A stretch of DNA of 64,000 nucleotides, from assembly GCF_000427665.1 (NCBI RefSeq), contig NZ_KE386572.1, positions 2,938,196-3,002,195 of the forward strand, written 5' to 3'. Position 1 is the stretch's first letter. Every line of letters begins with the position of its first letter. Made by a program: the position numbers and the translations under genes. This document shows, piece after piece, positions 59,247 through 64,000 of this stretch. The notes under the pieces are model-generated. The model was not told the DNA's origin. It did no database searches and was given only the letters and a program-made list of their open reading frames with translations. The DNA comes from Geminicoccus roseus DSM 18922 (lineage in GTDB: Bacteria > Pseudomonadota > Alphaproteobacteria > Geminicoccales > Geminicoccaceae).

Positions 59247-60848
59247 ATGTCGAGCATTCGCGTGCGCCTGGCCCTGGTTGTTCTGCTCGCGCTGCTCCCG
59301 GCGCTGGGCCTCACCCTTCATGGCGCCTGGCAGGACCGCGCGGAGCATCTGGAGCAGGGCGGCCAGCGGCTGCTCCAGGCGGCGCTGCTGGTCGCGGAGG
59401 AGCACGAGCAGCTGGAGGAGGGGGCCCGGCAGCTCCTCCTGGCCCTGGGCACCTCCCCAGTCCTGGAAGGCGACGACATGGCGGCCTGCCGCGAACGGCT
59501 GGCCGAGGTGCTGGCGGATGCGGCCGGACGCTACGCCAATGTCCGCCTGTTCGGCCCGAACAGCCGCATGATCTGCGACGGGCGCGGCACTGGCTGGACC
59601 GAAGGCCCGGACGGGCAGCTCTATGCCCAGGAAGCGCAGGCTGGCGGGCTGGCGATCGGCGCGCGCATGGCTGTCCATGATGCAGCCGGCCGGCCGGTGC
59701 TGCCGATCTCCATGCCGCTGGAGGCGGCGCCCGGCCAGCCGGCCAGGATCCTGGTGGCCGACCTGTCCCTGGACTGGATGGCCGCCCATGACGAGCGCCT
59801 CGAACGGCCGGAAGGAGCGGCGCTGGTGATCGAGGACACCGACGGCCATGTCCTGGTCGCCCATGGCCCGGGCAGCCGGTCCGAGGGCGCGATGCCCAGG
59901 GTCGAATCCGGAACCGGGCCACGCATCGTCTCGGCCGCAGGGCGGCTGGTCGGCCTGGCGCCGGCCGCAGGCGGCGTCCTGAAGGTGGCGGTCTCCCTGC
60001 CGGAGGCGGAGGTGACCGCGGCGGCGGACCGCGTCCTCCGGATCGAATTGGTCGCCGGCGTGCTCGCCCTCCTGCTGGGCTCGGGCCTGGCCGCGGCCTT
60101 CGCCGAGATCGCGGTGGCGCGCCGGCTGCGTGCGCTCACCCGGTTCGCCACGCGCCTGCGCGACGGCGACCTGGCGGCGCGGCCGGTGGCCGGCCAGGGC
60201 GGCGACGAACTGGAGGAACTGGCGCGCGAGCTGGGCGTCATGGCCGGCCAGCTGGAATGGCGGGTGGGCGAGCTTGCCGCCAGCGAGGCCCTGCAGCGCC
60301 ACCGCGCCCGCCACGACGAGCTGACCGGCCTGCCCAACCGGCGTGGGCTGGGCGAGCGGCTGAGCGGAGAGCTCGCGGCGGCGCGGCGGCACCAGGGCGC
60401 GCTCGCCCTGCTTTTGCTGGATCTCGACCACTTCAAGGAGGTCAACGACCGGCTGGGCCATGCCACCGGCGACGCCCTGCTGGCCGCGGCCGCCAACCGG
60501 ATGCGCGCGGTGCTGCGGGAGGAGGACATGGTGGCGCGGCTGGGCGGCGACGAGTTCGCGGTGCTGCTGGTCGGGCGGGGCGGGCCGTTTTCGCCCGAGA
60601 CCACCGCGCAGCGCCTGGTCGAGGCGCTGGCGCGGCCCTTCTCCCTGGAGGACCAGGAGGTCCGCTCGGGCGCCAGCCTGGGCATCGCCTTGTTCCCGGA
60701 GCACGGCGCCGCTGCGCAGGAACTGTTCGTGGCGGCCGATCGGGCGCTCTATGCCGCCAAGCAGGCCGGCCGTGCCACCTGGCGGACAACGGACCGCATG
60801 ATGAGCGGCAAGGCCGGCCAGCGGCAGGAGACTTCGGACCCGGCCTGA
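59247..60848 (+). CDS. Membrane-anchored diguanylate cyclase
   Basis: A 533-residue signalling protein: first helix (about 7-25), periplasmic sensor region (30-262, dCache-like), second helix (265-289), HAMP linker (290-340) and GGDEF domain (350-515). The GGDEF motif is intact at 433-437, and the inhibitory I-site R424-x-x-D427 lies five residues upstream, so c-di-GMP synthesis with product inhibition is expected. The sensed ligand is unknown. It is alone on the plus strand. Confidence 0.93.
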   Translation: MSSIRVRLALVVLLALLPALGLTLHGAWQDRAEHLEQGGQRLLQAALLVAEEHEQLEEGARQLLLALGTSPVLEGDDMAACRERLAEVLADAAGRYANVRLFGPNSRMICDGRGTGWTEGPDGQLYAQEAQAGGLAIGARMAVHDAAGRPVLPISMPLEAAPGQPARILVADLSLDWMAAHDERLERPEGAALVIEDTDGHVLVAHGPGSRSEGAMPRVESGTGPRIVSAAGRLVGLAPAAGGVLKVAVSLPEAEVTAAADRVLRIELVAGVLALLLGSGLAAAFAEIAVARRLRALTRFATRLRDGDLAARPVAGQGGDELEELARELGVMAGQLEWRVGELAASEALQRHRARHDELTGLPNRRGLGERLSGELAAARRHQGALALLLLDLDHFKEVNDRLGHATGDALLAAAANRMRAVLREEDMVARLGGDEFAVLLVGRGGPFSPETTAQRLVEALARPFSLEDQEVRSGASLGIALFPEHGAAAQELFVAADRALYAAKQAGRATWRTTDRMMSGKAGQRQETSDPA

Positions 60849-60922
60849 GCATGGGCCTGCTCTTAATCCCGGCCGCCGGTGGCGCTATGGACTGGTGCCG
60901 ATCGAGCCACGGGAGGTCCCTG

Positions 60923-61795
60923 ATGTATGCAGTGATGGGAGCGACGGGAAAGACCGGCGGGGCGGTGCTGGCCGAGCTGCGCCGGCGGGGCGCCAGGGTG
61001 CGGGTGCTGGCACGCGACCCGGATAGGGCCCGGCACCTGGCGGCCAAGGACGTCGAGCTCGTGTCGGCCGACCTGGCCGACCCGGACGGGCTGGCGGAGG
61101 CCATGGAAGGGGCGGAGGGCGCCTATGTGCTGCTGCCGCCGGATCCGCAGGCCGCGGACGCGCTGGCTGCCGGCCGGGCCCAGGCCCAGGCGATCGCCCA
61201 GGCGGTGACTTCAGCCGGCCTGCCCCATGTCGTGGCGCTCTCCTCCGGCGGCGCGCACCTGCACCGCGGCACCGGCCTGATCCGGACCCTCTACGAGCTG
61301 GAGGGGGCGCTGTGCCGGACCGAGGTGGCGGCCACCCTCGTGCGCGCCTGCGACTTCATGGAGAACTGGTCCCTTCTGCTGCCGGGCGCGGTGGAGAACG
61401 GCGTGCTGGCCAGCCCGCGCCTGCCGCTGGACGCGAAGATGCAGATGGTCTCGGCCGAGGATGTCGGTCGGATCGCCGCCGCCTGCCTCCTGGAGCCGGA
61501 CGGCGACCTGCGGATCGTCGACGTGCTGGGGCCGGAAGACTACGCGCCGCAGGACGTCGCCGACGCGGTGGGCCGGGTGGCCGGGCGCCCGGTGCGGGCG
61601 GTGCCGCTGCCGGGCGAGGCGCTTTATCAGGCGCTGGTGGGGGCGGGGATCGGACCCGACTACGCGCGCGGGACGGTCGAGATCTACGAGGGGCTGAACA
61701 GCGGCCGGATCCGGTTCGAGGAGGGGGTCGGCGAGATCCGGCGGGGCAGCGTCACGCTGGACGAGGCGGTCCGCCGGATGCTCACGGCCGGCTGA
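60923..61795 (+). CDS. NAD(P)-binding NmrA-like family protein
   Basis: A 290-residue atypical SDR: MYAVMGATGKTGGAVLAELR is the nucleotide-binding start (GATGKTG), followed by VRVLARDPDRA, VSADLADPDGL and YVLLPP. The family includes redox sensors and quinone or isoflavone reductases. The ATG is preceded by GGGAGG. Its last 14 nt overlap the antisense 3' end of livM. Confidence 0.88.
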   Translation: MYAVMGATGKTGGAVLAELRRRGARVRVLARDPDRARHLAAKDVELVSADLADPDGLAEAMEGAEGAYVLLPPDPQAADALAAGRAQAQAIAQAVTSAGLPHVVALSSGGAHLHRGTGLIRTLYELEGALCRTEVAATLVRACDFMENWSLLLPGAVENGVLASPRLPLDAKMQMVSAEDVGRIAAACLLEPDGDLRIVDVLGPEDYAPQDVADAVGRVAGRPVRAVPLPGEALYQALVGAGIGPDYARGTVEIYEGLNSGRIRFEEGVGEIRRGSVTLDEAVRRMLTAG

Positions 61796-62822
61796 GGCCC
61801 GGGCTGCCCGTCTCCTGGCGGCGGAACCGCCCGGCCGTCGCCAGCCAGCCGGCCCGGATGATCCCGGCCAGGCCCGAGGGGTAGGCCAGCATCACCGCGA
61901 TGATCAGCAAGGCGGTGATGATCGGCCGCCATGCGCCGAAATCGGCCATCGCTTCGCCGAAGAAGGTGAGCACGAAGGCGGCCACGATCGCGCCGTAGAT
62001 CGTGCTGGTGCCGCCCAGCAGCACCATCGACAGGATGATGGTGGTCAGACTCGCTCCGAACACGTCGATCGAGGCGTTGCGCTGGTAGCCGGCGTAGAAG
62101 CCGCCGGCCATGCCGGTGAAGAAGGCGCTGGCCGCCAGCGTGATCATGCGCTGGCGCACGATCGAGATGCCGCGGCTGATGGCGTATTCCTCGTTGTCGC
62201 GAAGCGCCACGATCCCGGCCCCGATCCGCGAGCGCACGAAGACGCGCAGGAACACGGTGCTGGCGCCCAGCAGCGCCAGGGCGATGAAGAAGTAAGCGAA
62301 CTTGCCGTCGCGGACCATGTTGTGGTCGAACCAGTACAGGCCCGGGATCCGCACCAGGCCCTGGGTGCCGCCGGTATAGTCCGACTGGCTGAGGATCACC
62401 TGCATGACCAGCTGGGCGAAGCCGAACGTCACCAGGATGATGAAGATGCCCTTCAGGCGCAGGATCGGGATGGTGACCACGATCGCCGCGATGGTCGCGA
62501 TGACGCCGCTGGCCAGAAGGGCCAGCCAGGGATCCAGCCCGGTGAGCTTGGTGAGCATGCCGTAGGCGTAGACGCCGATCCCGAACAGGGCCAGGTGGCC
62601 GAAGTTGAACACCCCGCCATAGCCCAGGCTCAGGTCCCAGTTCGAGGCCACGACGGCGTAGATGAACGCCATGATCAGGACATGGCGGCTGTAGCTGTCG
62701 TCGAAGACCAGCGGCAGCAGCGCCAGGGCCAGAAAGCCCAGGGCCAGGCCAAAAGCCTCGGCCTTCCAGGAGGCGCGGCCGGGCATGCCGGCCACCGGGG
62801 CTATGCGGGCAAGGTCGGTCAT
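61782..62822 (-). CDS. livM: Branched-chain amino acid ABC transporter permease
   Basis: A 346-residue inner-membrane permease of the LivM family: LSLGYGGVFNFGHLALFGIGVYAYG is the characteristic motif and GIVALRDNEEYAISRGISIV is the ATPase-docking loop. The start is set by an ATGA overlap with livH. HAAT-family importers carry branched-chain amino acids, amides or urea; the ligand cannot be read. Confidence 0.93.
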   Translation of the reverse strand: MTDLARIAPVAGMPGRASWKAEAFGLALGFLALALLPLVFDDSYSRHVLIMAFIYAVVASNWDLSLGYGGVFNFGHLALFGIGVYAYGMLTKLTGLDPWLALLASGVIATIAAIVVTIPILRLKGIFIILVTFGFAQLVMQVILSQSDYTGGTQGLVRIPGLYWFDHNMVRDGKFAYFFIALALLGASTVFLRVFVRSRIGAGIVALRDNEEYAISRGISIVRQRMITLAASAFFTGMAGGFYAGYQRNASIDVFGASLTTIILSMVLLGGTSTIYGAIVAAFVLTFFGEAMADFGAWRPIITALLIIAVMLAYPSGLAGIIRAGWLATAGRFRRQETGSPGLSRP

Positions 62823-63694
62823 GCTAGGCGCCCCGCCCGGCCGGTGAAGATGCCCTCGGGGCGGACCATCAACGTGAGGATCAGAACGGCAAACAGCAGG
62901 GCCGGGGTCCAGTACAGGCCGAAATAATAGCTGGCGGCGGCCTCGAAGAAGCCGATCAGGTAGGCGGCGAAGATCGGGCCCGAGATGCTGGAGATCCCGC
63001 CGAACACCACCACGATCAGCGCCTTGAGCAGGGGGTCGCTGCCCATCACCGGCGACATGAAGCGGTAGCCGCCCATGAAGATGCCGGCGAGGCCGGCCAG
63101 CGAGGCGGCGATGGCGAAGGCCAGGCCATAGAGGGCGGTGACGTTCAGCCCGACCAGCAGGCTGGCGTCCTCGTTCTGGGCGACCGCGCGCAGGGCGAGA
63201 CCCAGCCGGGTCCGGTTCAAAAACAGCCACAGCGCCAGGAGGATCAGCGGCGTGACCAGGATGATCGCGATCTGGTGGAGCGACACGCCGATGCCGCCGA
63301 TGGTGGCGGTGCCTTCCAACAGCGCCGGGATCTGCTTGGAGCGCGGTCCCCACAGCTCCAGCACGCCGTTCTCGATCAGGGAGGCGGCCGCCAGCGTGGT
63401 GATCACCACCACCAGCACGATGTTGGGCCGGCCGATCAGCGGGCGGACCACGCTCGCCTGCAGGATCCAGCCGACCCCGGCCATCGCCACCACCGCCATG
63501 GGCAGGGCAAGGGGGAAGGGCAGGCCCAGATCGACGAACTGCCAGGCGAGATAGGCGCCCAGCATCATGAACACGCCGTGGCTGAAGTTGAACACGCCGA
63601 TCGTGGTCCAGACCAGCGCCAGCCCGACCGCCATCATGGCGTAGAGCGAGCCCTGGAAGAGGCCGCCGAACAGGATTTCGGCCATTGTTCCCAT
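62819..63694 (-). CDS. livH: Branched-chain amino acid ABC transporter permease
   Basis: A 291-residue permease of the LivH family: GLFQGSLYAMMAVGLALVWTTIGVFNFSHGVFMMLGAYLAW at the start, RTRLGLALRAVAQNEDASLLVGLNV docking loop. The start at 63694 has AGGA 8 nt upstream; an ATG at 63685 is the alternative. 10 nt separate it from livF. Confidence 0.93.
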   Translation of the reverse strand: MGTMAEILFGGLFQGSLYAMMAVGLALVWTTIGVFNFSHGVFMMLGAYLAWQFVDLGLPFPLALPMAVVAMAGVGWILQASVVRPLIGRPNIVLVVVITTLAAASLIENGVLELWGPRSKQIPALLEGTATIGGIGVSLHQIAIILVTPLILLALWLFLNRTRLGLALRAVAQNEDASLLVGLNVTALYGLAFAIAASLAGLAGIFMGGYRFMSPVMGSDPLLKALIVVVFGGISSISGPIFAAYLIGFFEAAASYYFGLYWTPALLFAVLILTLMVRPEGIFTGRAGRLA

Positions 63695-63704
63695 GGGTGG
63701 AGTC

Positions 63705-64000
63705 CTAGTGTCCGAAATACATCGACATGATCTCGCCATGGTCCATGGTCTGGCCGGGCTTGATCTCGGTGGCGACCTCGCCGTGATTGACGAGATAAAG
63801 GTGCTGGCTGAGCTCCAGGAGGAACTCGACGTCCTGCTCGACCACGATCAGGGGCACGCCGCCCTGCGAGATCGCCATCACCGCGGCGCACAGCTCGTCC
63901 TTGATCTTGGGGGCCAGGCCCAGGGTCGGCTCGTCCAGGATCAAAAGGCGCGGATGGCTCATCAGGGCGGTGCCGATCGAGACCATCTGCCGCTCGCCGC
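63705..64000 (-). CDS. livF: Branched-chain amino acid ABC transporter ATP-binding protein, partial
   Basis: The C-terminal 98 codons of a LivF-type ATPase whose start lies beyond the window. Residues read ...GERQMVSIGTALMSHP (end of the ABC signature), LLILDEPTLGLAPK (Walker B), VVEQDVEFLLELSQHLYLV (switch region) and the end SMYFGH. First visible gene of the livF-livH-livM operon. Confidence 0.93.
   Translation of the reverse strand, partial: GERQMVSIGTALMSHPRLLILDEPTLGLAPKIKDELCAAVMAISQGGVPLIVVEQDVEFLLELSQHLYLVNHGEVATEIKPGQTMDHGEIMSMYFGH

Noticed and set aside
56988-60704. 1238-codon open frame antisense to the deacylase and diguanylate cyclase
   Set aside because: Lies opposite four well-supported genes with intact catalytic motifs; the frame is low complexity and without a recognisable domain.

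Overview
The window is about 70% GC and almost wholly coding, with frequent GTG/TTG starts and many 4-base ATGA/GTGA or 1-base TGATG gene overlaps. With pqqABCDE, a Trm112-DUF971-LON-domain-thioredoxin run and many ABC transporters, this points to a free-living, high-GC alphaproteobacterium, probably of the Rhodospirillales/Geminicoccaceae/Acetobacteraceae kind. That placement is inferred from gene content only. I see no insertion sequence, prophage, CRISPR array or integrase.

Layout. (1) 73-4399: a two-gene Fe/thiamine/2-aminoethylphosphonate-type ABC importer followed by a sulfatase; a royal-jelly-family secreted protein (4443-5591) converges on it. (2) 5803-12270: a catabolic cluster of two enolase-superfamily (mandelate racemase-like) enzymes, a sugar-type ABC importer (binding protein plus two permeases, no ATPase here) and a divergent GntR/FCD regulator with a palindromic operator between. 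(3) 12271-15684: a CHRD secreted protein and an unusual 639-residue secreted protein with a near-identical tandem repeat and FG-GAP-like repeats, framed by hairpins and AT-richer DNA. (4) 15685-21957: an Atm1-type ABC exporter, an EEP phosphodiesterase/class III cyclase/small membrane protein operon, a zinc alcohol dehydrogenase and a secreted protein of unknown function. (5) 22178-31418: a long minus-strand run (thioredoxin, LON domain, Trm112, DUF971, MFS, GST-like, glutamine-amidotransferase-type hydrolase, RluB/RsuA, RsmD, M23 peptidase, cupin, disulfide reductase) with nearly every junction overlapping in its upper part; tRNA-Gly(GCC) lies beside its promoter end. (6) 31875-40486: a second flavoprotein disulfide reductase, complete pqqABCDE, and a three-subunit molybdenum hydroxylase. 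(7) 40610-43474: a TetR repressor, an MFS pump and a metallo-beta-lactamase-fold lactonase-like hydrolase sharing four copies of a GAACC-N4-GGTTC operator, one of which is built into the 3' end of the MFS gene. (8) 43485-59171: two RpiR regulators, a PotABCD-type importer, a DmpA/BapA-type P1 peptidase, a CAP-RTX secreted protein, and a TGATG-coupled enzyme set (cysteine hydrolase, glutamine-synthetase-like ligase, N-formylglutamate amidohydrolase-like enzyme, M20 deacylase). (9) 59247-64000: a diguanylate cyclase, an NmrA-like protein, and the minus-strand livM, livH and start-truncated livF.

Together the accessory parts read as nutrient scavenging modules: import plus dedicated hydrolases or dehydratases plus a local regulator. 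The best candidates for something not yet described are the TetR/lactonase regulon with its operator inside a stop codon, the split RpiR/PotABCD/glutamyl-ligase catabolic island, the two K-x-H enolase-superfamily enzymes with their transporter, and the tandem-repeat secreted protein.
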